A DNA stretch of 64,000 nt from Anaerolineae bacterium (GTDB lineage: Bacteria; Chloroflexota; Anaerolineae; Aggregatilineales; Phototrophicaceae): the NCBI GenBank assembly GCA_017303635.1, contig JAFLCG010000013.1, positions 1 through 64,000 on the forward strand, given 5' to 3'. Positions 32,023 through 40,436 of this stretch are shown piece by piece (position 1 is the first letter of the stretch; every line of letters starts with the position of its first letter). The notes below the pieces were generated by a model. That model saw only the letters and a list, made by a program, of their open reading frames with translations. It did no database searches and had not been told where the DNA came from. A program made the translations under genes and the position numbers.

Positions 32023-33659
32023 GCACGTACCCGTCGATACCAGATCGCCAAGCCACTGAGCAAGACAACCCCTGGAATGAGAAAGACTGTCAAAAAGGCG
32101 ATGAAATCCAACTGCTGACCGCTGGCAAACATGAAGGGGGCCGTACTGCCGAAGAACTGAACTCCAAAGTTGAGCTGGTCAGCGAAGCCACTCAGCCAGA
32201 CCAGCCCATCGGTGAAGAGGATGCTGTTTCCTCCGACGACCACCAAGCCATTGGTGGCAAAGTCAGCATCTCCCGTCAACAGTAACTTGGCGCCGGTGGC
32301 TTGATTGTCAGCCCAGGCAACGGTGGCAAATGGCCCACGAATGTCCTGCCCATCATCAAAGTTGATGGTATTGCTTTGACCAAAAGCAATCAGATTACGT
32401 TCGGCGAAACTCTGGTCGGACGATAGGATGATTTGCCCGTTCGTGGTATTGGCTGGTGGTGTGGTGTTGATCTGAATTGGGCGGACGATGTTGAACTGGA
32501 GTTGGGCGGTATCCGAATCCAGGCGACTGGCAATGGGATTGCCCGTAAAGACGGCTGCGCTTTGAATATCGACCGGGGTACGGACGCCCATCGGTGGATC
32601 GACCACAATGGCATCCAGTGGACGTAGGCCGAAGTTATTCCACAAGTACTGACTGAAGATACCATTTTCCTGCAGGAAGGGATTATCGACGAAGACCGCA
32701 TCTGCCATGATGAAGAGTGATCCGCCGCGTTGCAGATAGTCGTCCAGAACGATCACTTCTGCTTCACTCAAATCCGTCTGCGGTCGTGCGAAGATCAGTG
32801 CTGAGGCATCATCGGGTATACGACCGCCGGATGCCGCTAATTCGGGCAGGCTGAGGGGTAGGGTGATGAGGCCGCTTTGCTGAATGCCCAGGTTGATCCG
32901 GGAAAGGCCTTGCTGGGTGGAGTCCTCAGGATCATATTCACCATGACCGACTTCAAAATAGACGGTCACACTTCCGGCAATCAGCATCCGTGAGATGGTC
33001 TGAGACATGTCGCGTTCCTGACCGTTTTCGCGAGGAACGATCTGGGTGCTTGGCATGTCCAACGATCCATCGGGGTTGACGAAGGAGAGAAATACTTCAC
33101 CTTCATTCACGACCTGAAATTGTGAACGTAGACCAGGTTCTACATCGGGGTCAACGTAACGCCGGGTAATGAGTCCGCCGCTTTCTTCTTCGTACTGCCG
33201 CCAGAACTGATCATCGATTTCCCGGAAAGCGACACCGCGTGGGGAATAGAAGCCTGTAATCTGCATCGGACGGGTAACCCGCCGCAGAATCTGTCGGGTC
33301 GTATCGCTGAGCGTGTACTGATTGTCGATGGTCATATCCATCGAGATGACTGCTCGTTGGGCGAGACCGTAGGCCAGAATGACGATGCCCAATAAGAGTA
33401 GCGCAGCAAATACAGAAGAGATGCTCTGCCGAACCTGTCGACCTTGAATAAACGCTCTAAACTCGGATGGGGTCATGAGCGCCCAAAGCGCTGTGCCCAA
33501 CCCGCCGACGATCAATGAGGATATGATGAAGGTCGTGAAGCTTCCTTGCCAGAGGAACCCGACAATGCCCAGTATCAAACCGGTAGCACCGACGATGCTG
33601 GCAATTAACCCGATTTGATAGCGGGTGATGACGATATTTTCGTTTCGCATCAACGCCAC
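32019..33659 (-). CDS. GldG-family ABC export auxiliary protein
   Basis: The protein has 546 residues. Two hydrophobic helices are at the N-terminus (about 15-60), one at about 85-105 and another near the C-terminus (IAFLTVFLIPGVVLLSGLAI, about 520-540). Between them lies a large outside domain with the ABC_transp_aux / GldG fold (YFEVGHGEYDPEDSTQQGL, DDYLQRGGSLFIMADAVFVD). GldG-like proteins work with GldA and GldF-like ATPase and permease subunits; in Bacteroidetes these are needed for gliding, but related operons in other phyla have no known cargo. It overlaps the permease gene by 10 bases and the DUF4340 gene by 4, so the whole operon is coupled. Confidence 0.85.
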   Translation of the reverse strand: MALMRNENIVITRYQIGLIASIVGATGLILGIVGFLWQGSFTTFIISSLIVGGLGTALWALMTPSEFRAFIQGRQVRQSISSVFAALLLLGIVILAYGLAQRAVISMDMTIDNQYTLSDTTRQILRRVTRPMQITGFYSPRGVAFREIDDQFWRQYEEESGGLITRRYVDPDVEPGLRSQFQVVNEGEVFLSFVNPDGSLDMPSTQIVPRENGQERDMSQTISRMLIAGSVTVYFEVGHGEYDPEDSTQQGLSRINLGIQQSGLITLPLSLPELAASGGRIPDDASALIFARPQTDLSEAEVIVLDDYLQRGGSLFIMADAVFVDNPFLQENGIFSQYLWNNFGLRPLDAIVVDPPMGVRTPVDIQSAAVFTGNPIASRLDSDTAQLQFNIVRPIQINTTPPANTTNGQIILSSDQSFAERNLIAFGQSNTINFDDGQDIRGPFATVAWADNQATGAKLLLTGDADFATNGLVVVGGNSILFTDGLVWLSGFADQLNFGVQFFGSTAPFMFASGQQLDFIAFLTVFLIPGVVLLSGLAIWYRRVRA

Positions 33660-34375
33660 CTCTGCGATTCCACCACACGGATGGCAATAAAGAGCGCAAC
33701 CACCATAATCCCAGCGTAATAGACGATGTCTTCCAAACGGACGATGCCGACCCCGAAGGAGGAACTGAAATGCCCACCCAGTGTGAGTTGACGGATGATT
33801 TGCGCGAGTTCGACGGTGCCGACGATCTGGGCTGCATATTCAGCGAACCAGAGGAGCAGCAGTGTGGCGAAAGTGAGAAAGGCCGCCACAATCTGATTTT
33901 CGCTTAATGCGGAGAAAATCATGCCGACGGCCAGGGTGGCACCGCCGTACAGCCAAATTCCTAGATAGGCGCTGATGGCATGGCCCAAATCCGGGCGAGT
34001 GATGGTCAACAAGATGATTTGATAGCTGAAGGTAATCATGAGAACGATTGTGTAGTAGAACCAGGCTCCTAGGAATTTGCCGAGAACGATTTGGGTATCG
34101 CTGATGGGTGCAGTGAGCAGGAGTTCTAGGGTTCCTTCGCGACTTTCTTCGGCCAGCAAGCGCATCGTCAGGATGGGTGCAAAGACGACCATGCCGAAGG
34201 CCAGGAAGGACGGTACTACTGCTGCATTGACCGGGCGGGTGGTTAGGGCAGTGGTCAAATCTCCCACGAAGAGAAAGCCTGTGATGACCAGAATGGCAAA
34301 CGCAACAGTGTAGGCCAATGGTGACGTGAGATACTGAACAACCTCTCGTCGAAAGATGTACCAGGTGCCGCTCAT
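33650..34375 (-). CDS. ABC-2 type permease (GldF-like)
   Basis: A 241-residue membrane protein with six hydrophobic segments and an opening FRREVVQYLTSPLAYTVAFA, as in ABC-2 permeases of the NosY/GldF class. The block LAEESREGTLELLLTAPISD followed by QIVLGKFLGAWFYYTIVLMI is typical. Full length for the type. It overlaps the ATPase gene by 4 bases and the GldG-like gene by 10 bases. It would form the membrane channel of the exporter whose ATPase lies just upstream. Confidence 0.9.
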   Translation of the reverse strand: MSGTWYIFRREVVQYLTSPLAYTVAFAILVITGFLFVGDLTTALTTRPVNAAVVPSFLAFGMVVFAPILTMRLLAEESREGTLELLLTAPISDTQIVLGKFLGAWFYYTIVLMITFSYQIILLTITRPDLGHAISAYLGIWLYGGATLAVGMIFSALSENQIVAAFLTFATLLLLWFAEYAAQIVGTVELAQIIRQLTLGGHFSSSFGVGIVRLEDIVYYAGIMVVALFIAIRVVESQRWR

Positions 34376-35292
34376 GGGGTGGCCTCTCGTCCAACGATGT
34401 CGAGAAAGATATCTTCAAGTGTCATGGCAACCGGGCGCATTTCAAGTAGCGCGTAGCCGGCTCCAGCGACCCGTCCTGAAATTTCTGCGCGGACATCCTG
34501 TTTAGTTCCTGTACGCACGCTGAACCCGTTACCGTTGGGCTGTGCGTCACTGACGCCGGGGATTGTGCGCAGCAATTTCAGAATGGTTTCGGCTGAGGCT
34601 CCACTTATTTGCACAAATAGATGGGCACCGGGCTGAAGTTGAGTACGTAAAGTGGCCGGAGTACCTTGTGCCACGATCTTGCCACGATTAATGATAACCA
34701 CTCGGTCGCAGACCTGTTCAGCCTCAGAGAGGATGTGCGTACTAAAAAGGACGGTGTGTTTTTCTCCCAGTTGTCGTACGGCGTCGCGGACTTCGATTAC
34801 TTGCTGAGGGTCTATCCCGATGGTGGGTTCATCCAGGATGACGACTGGCGGGTCATGTACAAGGGCTTGTGCTAAGCCCAGGCGCTGCCGCATTCCTTTG
34901 GAGAGATTTCGGAGTAGGGTTTTGCGGCGGTCCAGCAATTGCACCCGGTCAAGGATGGCATCGACCTGCTTCATGTTCTTGACGTCACGTAACTGCGCCC
35001 AAAATGCAATGTATCCCCATACGGTCATATCCGGATAGATGGGTATGCGTTCTGGAAGATACCCGACGCGCTTCCGCACTTCAAAAGAGTCCTGCTGAAT
35101 ATCAAAACCGGCAACTTTGGCAGTGCCTTCACTGGGAGGCATGAAAGTTGTGAGCATCCGCATTGTGGTGGTTTTGCCTGCGCCGTTCGGTCCTAACAAG
35201 CCCACAATTTCACCCTGTTTGGCCTTGAAGCTGATATGGTCAACCGCAACGTGCTGACCATATCGCTTGGTCAGTTTCTCTATTTCAATCAT
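34372..35292 (-). CDS. ABC transporter ATP-binding protein (GldA-like)
   Basis: The protein has about 306 residues. Walker A is GPNGAGKTTTMRML, the signature LSKGMRQRLGLAQALVHDPP, and Walker B VVILDEPTIGIDP, with the H-loop in VLFSTHILSEAEQVCDR. A C-terminal part (about 215-306) is of the DUF4162-like kind found in ABC-2 exporter ATPases. ATG 35292 has AGGTAA about ten bases upstream; a GTG 45 bases further upstream gives an unnatural tail, so the shorter start is preferred. It is the first gene of the operon ATPase-permease-GldG-DUF4340. Confidence 0.93.
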   Translation of the reverse strand: MIEIEKLTKRYGQHVAVDHISFKAKQGEIVGLLGPNGAGKTTTMRMLTTFMPPSEGTAKVAGFDIQQDSFEVRKRVGYLPERIPIYPDMTVWGYIAFWAQLRDVKNMKQVDAILDRVQLLDRRKTLLRNLSKGMRQRLGLAQALVHDPPVVILDEPTIGIDPQQVIEVRDAVRQLGEKHTVLFSTHILSEAEQVCDRVVIINRGKIVAQGTPATLRTQLQPGAHLFVQISGASAETILKLLRTIPGVSDAQPNGNGFSVRTGTKQDVRAEISGRVAGAGYALLEMRPVAMTLEDIFLDIVGREATP

Positions 35293-35384
35293 GTCGTTAA
35301 AGTTACCTGTGTGCTCGGCTTCATAGTGCATTCTCACGGGCGTGGGTAGGTGGCGTCAATGCATTGTCAGCATTTTCGTACAAC

Positions 35385-37136
35385 TTACTCATCGTGCATC
35401 ACACCGGGACGATACTCATGCAGGCTAGAACCACCGATAAATTCACGCAGTAGCGAGTTGTCTGGTATCACCTGACTTTGTTCTGGGCTGAGGGGCTGCA
35501 CCCAACGTAAAAAGGATAACAGTCGATTGGCTTCGATGTGTGGTCGTGTACCGGGTTCGACTTGTAGGAGCAAAGGTTCTGCCAGAGGTCGTAAGGATGC
35601 TACTTCATAGGCCAGGGCCGAGTTAAACATGGCATCCGCGTAATCCTGATAGGGGAATATGTTTTCTTTTTCGCCCCGGCGGACGCTTGGCCAGCGCTGA
35701 ATGGTGTCAGTTGCACTGTAACCCCGGTGACGTGCATCTCGCGCGATGCGCCGCAACAGTCGGAGATCAGTGGTTGATGTTCGATTATGCGCGTCGGTAT
35801 TCAGAGTGGTAAGCGCCGAGATATAAATGCGGAAGATTTTCTCTGTGGGGATATCCGGCACTAAGCCGGGATTTAGTCCATGAATGCCTTCCACAATGAT
35901 AATCTGGTTTGGTTTTAGCTGGGCTAGTCTGCCATCAACACTTCGGCCTGTATGGAAGTCGAAGCGGGGTAGTTGAACAGCCTCTCCGTTCATCAGGCGT
36001 AACAGATGTTGGTTGAACAATGGACGATTGATCGCGTCCAGTGCCTCAAAGTTGTATTCCCCATCAGTATCACGAGGGGTCAGTTCTCGATTGACGAAAT
36101 AGTTGTCTAATTCAACAGTAAAAGGCCGCAACCCTTGGGCGAGTAGCTGAATCGCCAACCGTTTGGAAAACGTGGTTTTGCCCGATGAAGACGGTCCGGC
36201 AATCAAGACCAGTTGGACGCCGCGCTGACTATGTTCATTGACAATCGATTGGGCGATGGTGGCAATTTGCTGCTCGTGGAGAGCTTCTGCTACCAGAATG
36301 AGTTCATGGACGCGGTCAGTGCGGATCATTCGGTTGAGGTGACCTACGTCCTCAATATCCATCTTATCCAGCCATTCATCTGCTTGCCGGAAGATTGCAC
36401 CGATTTTGCTGTGCAAGGCGATAGGCTCTAACTCGATACCGTTTTCCCGGCGTGGATACTGGAGAATAAAGCCGCCATCCGCGCTGACCAGACGAAAATA
36501 TTGCATGTACCCTGTTGATGGCAGCATGTAACCATAGTAGTAGTCCTGCCGGCCACGCAGCGTATAGAGCACAAGCGTTTTCCGGGTTCTTTGTTCTAAT
36601 AGCCGCACTTTATCATCATCGTCACGTCCGACGAACAGCTTCTGTGCTTCTGCCAGAGGGACGATATGCTTTTGAATAGGCTCATTGGCAGCCACAATCG
36701 CCCGCATATGATTTTCGAGGTGGGCAAGTTCGTCTGTATTCAAGGCCGGGCGGTTGGTCAACTTACAGTAGAACCCGCCTTCGGGTAGGGCATAGCGGAC
36801 GTTGACACGGGCGTCCGGGAAAAGTCCGTCCAGTGCCGCCGTCATCAACATGACCAATGACCGCCGATAGATTCGTCCGCCATCGCTATCCCGCAAGTAA
36901 ACGGGTTCCAGCCTGCCATCGGCTGTGACCGGACGACCCAACTCCCGTAAGCGACCATCGAGAATCCCGCCCATGACGTCTTTCATGGGATGAACTGCCT
37001 CGCTATAGGCGTTCATGAACTGTTCAATGGTTGTGCTGACCTTGCCTTCTAATACTGTTCCATCGGGGAACGTGACACGAACTGTTTGTCGTGGTTCGGA
37101 AATCACGACCGAATGGGTTATCCCGAGATTTGTCAT
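35385..37136 (-). CDS. TGS-domain nucleoside kinase (uridine-kinase-like)
   Basis: A 583-residue protein in three parts. A TGS-like domain (about 15-75) follows an ISEPRQTVRVTFPDGTVLEG opening. Residues about 80-275 look like the threonyl-tRNA-synthetase second additional domain (SAD), with YYYGYMLPSTGYMQYFRLV near its end. The C-terminal kinase (about 300-500) has the P-loop IAGPSSSGKTTFSKRLAIQL, FTVELDNYFVNRELTPRDTD, and the lid-region RRIARDARHRGYSATDTIQ. Enzymes of this mixed architecture are called nucleoside kinases, and they phosphorylate uridine or other ribonucleosides. The N-terminal half could bind RNA, or this may be only evolutionary reuse. Divergent from hpt, which points to salvage. 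No close ribosome binding site was seen before ATG 37136. Confidence 0.85.
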   Translation of the reverse strand: MTNLGITHSVVISEPRQTVRVTFPDGTVLEGKVSTTIEQFMNAYSEAVHPMKDVMGGILDGRLRELGRPVTADGRLEPVYLRDSDGGRIYRRSLVMLMTAALDGLFPDARVNVRYALPEGGFYCKLTNRPALNTDELAHLENHMRAIVAANEPIQKHIVPLAEAQKLFVGRDDDDKVRLLEQRTRKTLVLYTLRGRQDYYYGYMLPSTGYMQYFRLVSADGGFILQYPRRENGIELEPIALHSKIGAIFRQADEWLDKMDIEDVGHLNRMIRTDRVHELILVAEALHEQQIATIAQSIVNEHSQRGVQLVLIAGPSSSGKTTFSKRLAIQLLAQGLRPFTVELDNYFVNRELTPRDTDGEYNFEALDAINRPLFNQHLLRLMNGEAVQLPRFDFHTGRSVDGRLAQLKPNQIIIVEGIHGLNPGLVPDIPTEKIFRIYISALTTLNTDAHNRTSTTDLRLLRRIARDARHRGYSATDTIQRWPSVRRGEKENIFPYQDYADAMFNSALAYEVASLRPLAEPLLLQVEPGTRPHIEANRLLSFLRWVQPLSPEQSQVIPDNSLLREFIGGSSLHEYRPGVMHDE

Positions 37137-37271
37137 GATGAATGCTCATTTTATACAAGGGCGGTATTGCTGATGAATACCCCAGCTATACAGCATTATA
37201 AAGGTCATCAAGCTGTAGGAAAGCTAAAGCTCCGGCTGAGGTGAGGTTGCTCCATTCGGTGCAGTCTGCTT

Positions 37272-37299
37272 TTGAAGGCATTTTACCCCGCGTTATAAT
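37272..37299 (+). promoter_or_regulatory. Promoter of hpt-cca
   Basis: TATAAT at 37294-37299 with TTGAAG at 37272-37277 and 16 bases between them. The start codon is 33 bases further on. Confidence 0.6.
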
Positions 37300-37331
37300 C
37301 GCGCTGATGTTATTCATTCAAGGAAGATGCT

Positions 37332-37916
37332 ATGCTGCCTTACGAGCGATTTTTGCAGGAAATCCTGATTGATGAGAAAACGCTTCAGAATCGGGTTGCG
37401 GAACTAGGGCAACAGATTACGCAGGATTATGACGGCATTGATGATCTGGTTCTGATTTGTATCCTCAAAGGTGGGGTTGTATTCACTGTTGATCTTTCCA
37501 GATATATCAATGTCCCGCATGAAGTGGATTTTTTGGCGGCATCCAGTTACGGCAAAGGTGGACGTGAATCCAGCGGTGCAGTTGATGTACGTATTGAGAA
37601 AGACCTGACTTCCATGGTCGCTGGTCGTCACCTGCTTATTGTTGAGGACATTATTGACAGCGGACTCACCCTAAGTGTGGTAATGGATATGCTGAAGGCG
37701 AAGAAGCCTGCCAGCTTGAAATTGTGCACCCTGTTAGACAAGCCAGAAGGCCGCGCCCCAGATGTGAACATTCAAGTGGACTATACTGGCTTTACCATCC
37801 CCAAGAAATTCGTTTTCGGGTATGGCCTTGATCTCGATGAAAAATTCCGCAACCTGCCCTTCATCGGGGTGGTCAATCTGGAGGCATTGCGTGAGTCTCA
37901 CTCCCCGTCAACCTGA
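37332..37916 (+). CDS. hpt: Hypoxanthine phosphoribosyltransferase
   Basis: A 194-residue purine phosphoribosyltransferase that converts hypoxanthine or guanine plus PRPP to IMP or GMP. The N-terminal part has VLICILKGGVVFTVDLSRY, the flexible loop has SSYGKGGRESSGAV, and the PRPP motif is LLIVEDIIDSGLTLSVVMDM. The C-terminal KPASLKLCTLLDKPEGRAPD and FVFGYGLDLDEKFRNLPFI blocks complete the family. AAGGAAG precedes ATG 37332. The cca gene starts inside the last 26 bases, so translation is coupled. The divergent nucleoside kinase suggests a salvage island. Confidence 0.96.
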   Translation: MLPYERFLQEILIDEKTLQNRVAELGQQITQDYDGIDDLVLICILKGGVVFTVDLSRYINVPHEVDFLAASSYGKGGRESSGAVDVRIEKDLTSMVAGRHLLIVEDIIDSGLTLSVVMDMLKAKKPASLKLCTLLDKPEGRAPDVNIQVDYTGFTIPKKFVFGYGLDLDEKFRNLPFIGVVNLEALRESHSPST

Positions 37917-39396
37917 TCGGCCGTTCATTTGGCCCGATGTTATTTATGAACTTCAGGCACAGTTGGCGGGATGGCCTCATCCGGTCTATATCGTGGGCGG
38001 GGCTGTTCGGGATGCTATGCTGCATCGACCACTTAAGGATGTTGATCTGGCGACACCAATTGCTGGAATTAAGTTAGCTCGACAGATTGCCAATCAATTT
38101 GATGGTGATTTCTTCCCACTTGACCCTGAGCGTGATGTTGGGCGTGCTTTGATCGATACGCCTGAAGGTCGTCTGCTTGTTGACGTGGCACGCATACGGG
38201 GTGCTGACCTGCTTGCTGATTTAACTGAGCGCGACTTTACCATGAATGCCATGGCGGTTGATCTCAAGGGCGACCTCAATTTAGTGATTGATCCACTAGG
38301 TGGCGAGCGTGATCTGGTTCAAAAAGTTCTTCGTCGTTGTTCCCCAACTGCGATTGCCAGTGATCCGGTACGGGCATTGCGGGCGGCTCGGCAGAGTGTG
38401 CAATTTGGTTTGCGTTTTGATCCAGAAACCCAATCTGATGTCCGTTCGGCTGGCCTAAAGCTGGTCGCGTCTTCTCCAGAGCGCCTGCGGGACGAATTAA
38501 TCAAGTTACTCTCTCTGCCACGGAGTGTAGCGGCACTTCGTATTACAGATCGACTCGGTCTGCTAGATGCCATTGTTCCGGAGATTGCTCCACTGCATGG
38601 TTTATCCCCGAGTCTTCCTTATCAGCGAGATGGTTGGGAACATACGCTGGCAGTCGTTGAACATTTGACCGCATTAATGGCTGCATTTAGTTATACCCGC
38701 ACGGATGCAACTGCTGCCTCTTTTCAATATGGCATGATTGTCATTCAGCTGGATCGTTTCCGGTTGCAATTAGTCAAGCATCTGGAGTTCGAGTGGGCTA
38801 ATGAGCGGCCCCATCGGGCGTTACTGCTTTTGGCTGGATTACTGCACGATGCAGGCAAACCATCGACTGCCATCAGTCAGGATGACGGTTCTTGGTCATG
38901 GCCTATGCATGCGGAACAGGGTGCACGCCTTGCGCGGAGGCGTGGAGATGAACTGCGCTTGAGTGCTGATGAGATTAACCGCTTGGCTACGATAGTGGAA
39001 AATCATCATGCTGTCTGGTCACTTGATCCCAATGACTTGCGTGAACTCCATCGCTTCTGGCGGCGCTGCGGTGCGGCGGGTGTCGATATTTGTTTGCTAA
39101 CGCTGGCGAATTACCTGGGCAGCGTTGGAGAAGCGATCAAGCAGGATGAATGGTTGTGGTTGGTGGATCGTGTTCGTTTGGTTCTTGATGCCTGGTTCAT
39201 GCGCTATGAGCAGGTTGTCGAGCCAGTCATGTTGGTAGATGGTAGCCGTCTGATGCAGGAACTCCTACTCAAACCTGGGCGGCAAATTGGCGAATTGTTA
39301 ACGCTGATCCGTGAAGCACAGGCAGCAGGGGAAATTGCTACTCCGGCAGAGGCTCTTGACCTGGCTCGTAAGGCGCTGCCTGGGCTCAATTTATGA
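37891..39396 (+). CDS. cca: CCA tRNA nucleotidyltransferase / poly(A) polymerase family
   Basis: The protein has about 501 residues. The head domain has VYIVGGAVRDAMLHRPLKDV followed by DLATP, the catalytic GGxVRD...DxD pattern, and the RDFTMNAMAVDL motif. The neck/body region contains SDPVRALRAARQSVQFGLRF, and an HD domain follows: LLHDAGKPSTAIS, then MHAEQGARLARRRGDEL and a VENHHAVW segment. Enzymes of this class add or repair the 3'-CCA of tRNA; those with HD domains can also hydrolyse nucleotides. The start is GTG 37891, chosen because GGAGG (37880-37884) lies six bases upstream, although the frame is open 69 bases further; the gene overlaps hpt by 26 bases. It could be a poly(A) polymerase paralogue, which cannot be ruled out by eye. 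Confidence 0.9.
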   Translation: MSLTPRQPDRPFIWPDVIYELQAQLAGWPHPVYIVGGAVRDAMLHRPLKDVDLATPIAGIKLARQIANQFDGDFFPLDPERDVGRALIDTPEGRLLVDVARIRGADLLADLTERDFTMNAMAVDLKGDLNLVIDPLGGERDLVQKVLRRCSPTAIASDPVRALRAARQSVQFGLRFDPETQSDVRSAGLKLVASSPERLRDELIKLLSLPRSVAALRITDRLGLLDAIVPEIAPLHGLSPSLPYQRDGWEHTLAVVEHLTALMAAFSYTRTDATAASFQYGMIVIQLDRFRLQLVKHLEFEWANERPHRALLLLAGLLHDAGKPSTAISQDDGSWSWPMHAEQGARLARRRGDELRLSADEINRLATIVENHHAVWSLDPNDLRELHRFWRRCGAAGVDICLLTLANYLGSVGEAIKQDEWLWLVDRVRLVLDAWFMRYEQVVEPVMLVDGSRLMQELLLKPGRQIGELLTLIREAQAAGEIATPAEALDLARKALPGLNL

Positions 39397-39831
39397 TGAC
39401 TCCGTGACAACCTCTTTCAGGCGCTGACGGGCATCTTCTTCGGGTACTTCAAAATGGGCGCTCATCGATACTGGATTACGGGCGACTACACTCAGATTTC
39501 GCACCATACCGCCTGGCATAATCAACATACGGGCAAAACTGCGTAAACCTTCTTCTGTTTTGTCGTCTTTCAGCAGCTCCCGCAACCCATGTTCATCTCC
39601 CCAAGGGCTGTTCAGAACGTGACGCGCCAACAGCCGCGCGAGCGACATACGCGGTGCAAAGGGCCCCCCAGTGCGTAGGAATCCGACCGAGAGATCTGTA
39701 ATGTTGACTTCCTGCCACATATTGGGTTTGGGGCGTTGTAGCATGATTTCGATAGGAATCGGTGGGTGGTCGATGCCAAAAATTGCGAGGAGTTCCTCTG
39801 CAATGAGTTCCAGTTGATTCGGATCAGTCAT
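39391..39831 (-). CDS. ImmA/IrrE-like protein lacking the HEXXH motif
   Basis: A protein of about 146 residues. The N-terminal helix MTDPNQLELIAEELLAIFG and PIPIEIMLQ fit the ImmA/IrrE peptidase family, as does the C-terminal RSFARMLIMPGGMVRN (FA..LLMP) followed by SAHFEVPEEDARQRLKEVV (like the family's GVSxxAxxxRLxxL). The zinc-binding HEXXH expected in the middle is replaced by LARHVLNSPWG. So it probably has the fold but not the protease activity. ATG 39831 is chosen over 39846 because GGAG lies nine bases ahead of it. It converges with cca (6-base overlap of the stops) and follows rsmD with a 29-base gap. No regulator of the XRE kind accompanies it. Confidence 0.62.
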   Translation of the reverse strand: MTDPNQLELIAEELLAIFGIDHPPIPIEIMLQRPKPNMWQEVNITDLSVGFLRTGGPFAPRMSLARLLARHVLNSPWGDEHGLRELLKDDKTEEGLRSFARMLIMPGGMVRNLSVVARNPVSMSAHFEVPEEDARQRLKEVVTESS

Positions 39832-39860
39832 TCGTTTGTGCTCCATTTGCCGGAGTTTGT

Positions 39861-40436
39861 TTATTCTGGCGTCACGGGGGTTTCCCGCGCGATATAGAAC
39901 AAAAGCAGTGTGTTCCCGTAGCGTCGCTGGTCGATAAGCTCCAGGTGATTGAATTCAACCACGACTTCTTCCGTGGGGTCAATTTGTACAATGACGTTGG
40001 TATCGACTGGTATCCATTCCGGGTGACGATCTAGTGCCTGTAACGCCTTCAGCCACAACTGCTGGTATTGCGGTGGGGCTACATAGATAAAATCAAAGCG
40101 GTGTGGCGGTGGTTTTGCAATTAGCGCAAGGGCATCAGTCCGTTTGATCGTTGCTTTTTCGATCAGCTTTGTCCGTTGTAGATTATCCCGGATCGTTTCG
40201 ATGGCCTGTCGTTCGAGATCGATGAACATACAATGGGATGCGCCACGGCTTAAGGCTTCAATACCCACGCTGCCAGTTCCAGCGAACAGATCTATAAAGG
40301 TTGCATCATAAATGTCACGTCCGATGATGTTAAAGAGCGACTCTTTAACCCGATCCATGATCGGTCGAGTGCTGTCACCCGGCACTAACTTGAGTTGCCG
40401 TCCTTTGGCAATACCAGCAATGACCCGGATGCTCAT
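39861..40436 (-). CDS. rsmD: 16S rRNA (guanine(966)-N(2))-methyltransferase RsmD family
   Basis: A 191-residue SAM-dependent RNA methyltransferase. Recognised blocks are IRVIAGIAKGRQLKLVPGDS, TRPIMDRVKESLFNIIG, FIDLFAGTGSVGIEALSRGA and HRFDFIYVAPPQYQQLW. RsmD methylates G966 of 16S rRNA. The catalytic motif IV is normally (D/N/S)PPY; here it is APPQ, so the base-stacking and acid positions are changed. Similar APPQY forms may exist in Chloroflexota, and the enzyme may still be active. ATG 40436 overlaps the stop of the URO-D-like gene by 4 bases. The usual partner coaD is not next to it. Confidence 0.88.
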   Translation of the reverse strand: MSIRVIAGIAKGRQLKLVPGDSTRPIMDRVKESLFNIIGRDIYDATFIDLFAGTGSVGIEALSRGASHCMFIDLERQAIETIRDNLQRTKLIEKATIKRTDALALIAKPPPHRFDFIYVAPPQYQQLWLKALQALDRHPEWIPVDTNVIVQIDPTEEVVVEFNHLELIDQRRYGNTLLLFYIARETPVTPE

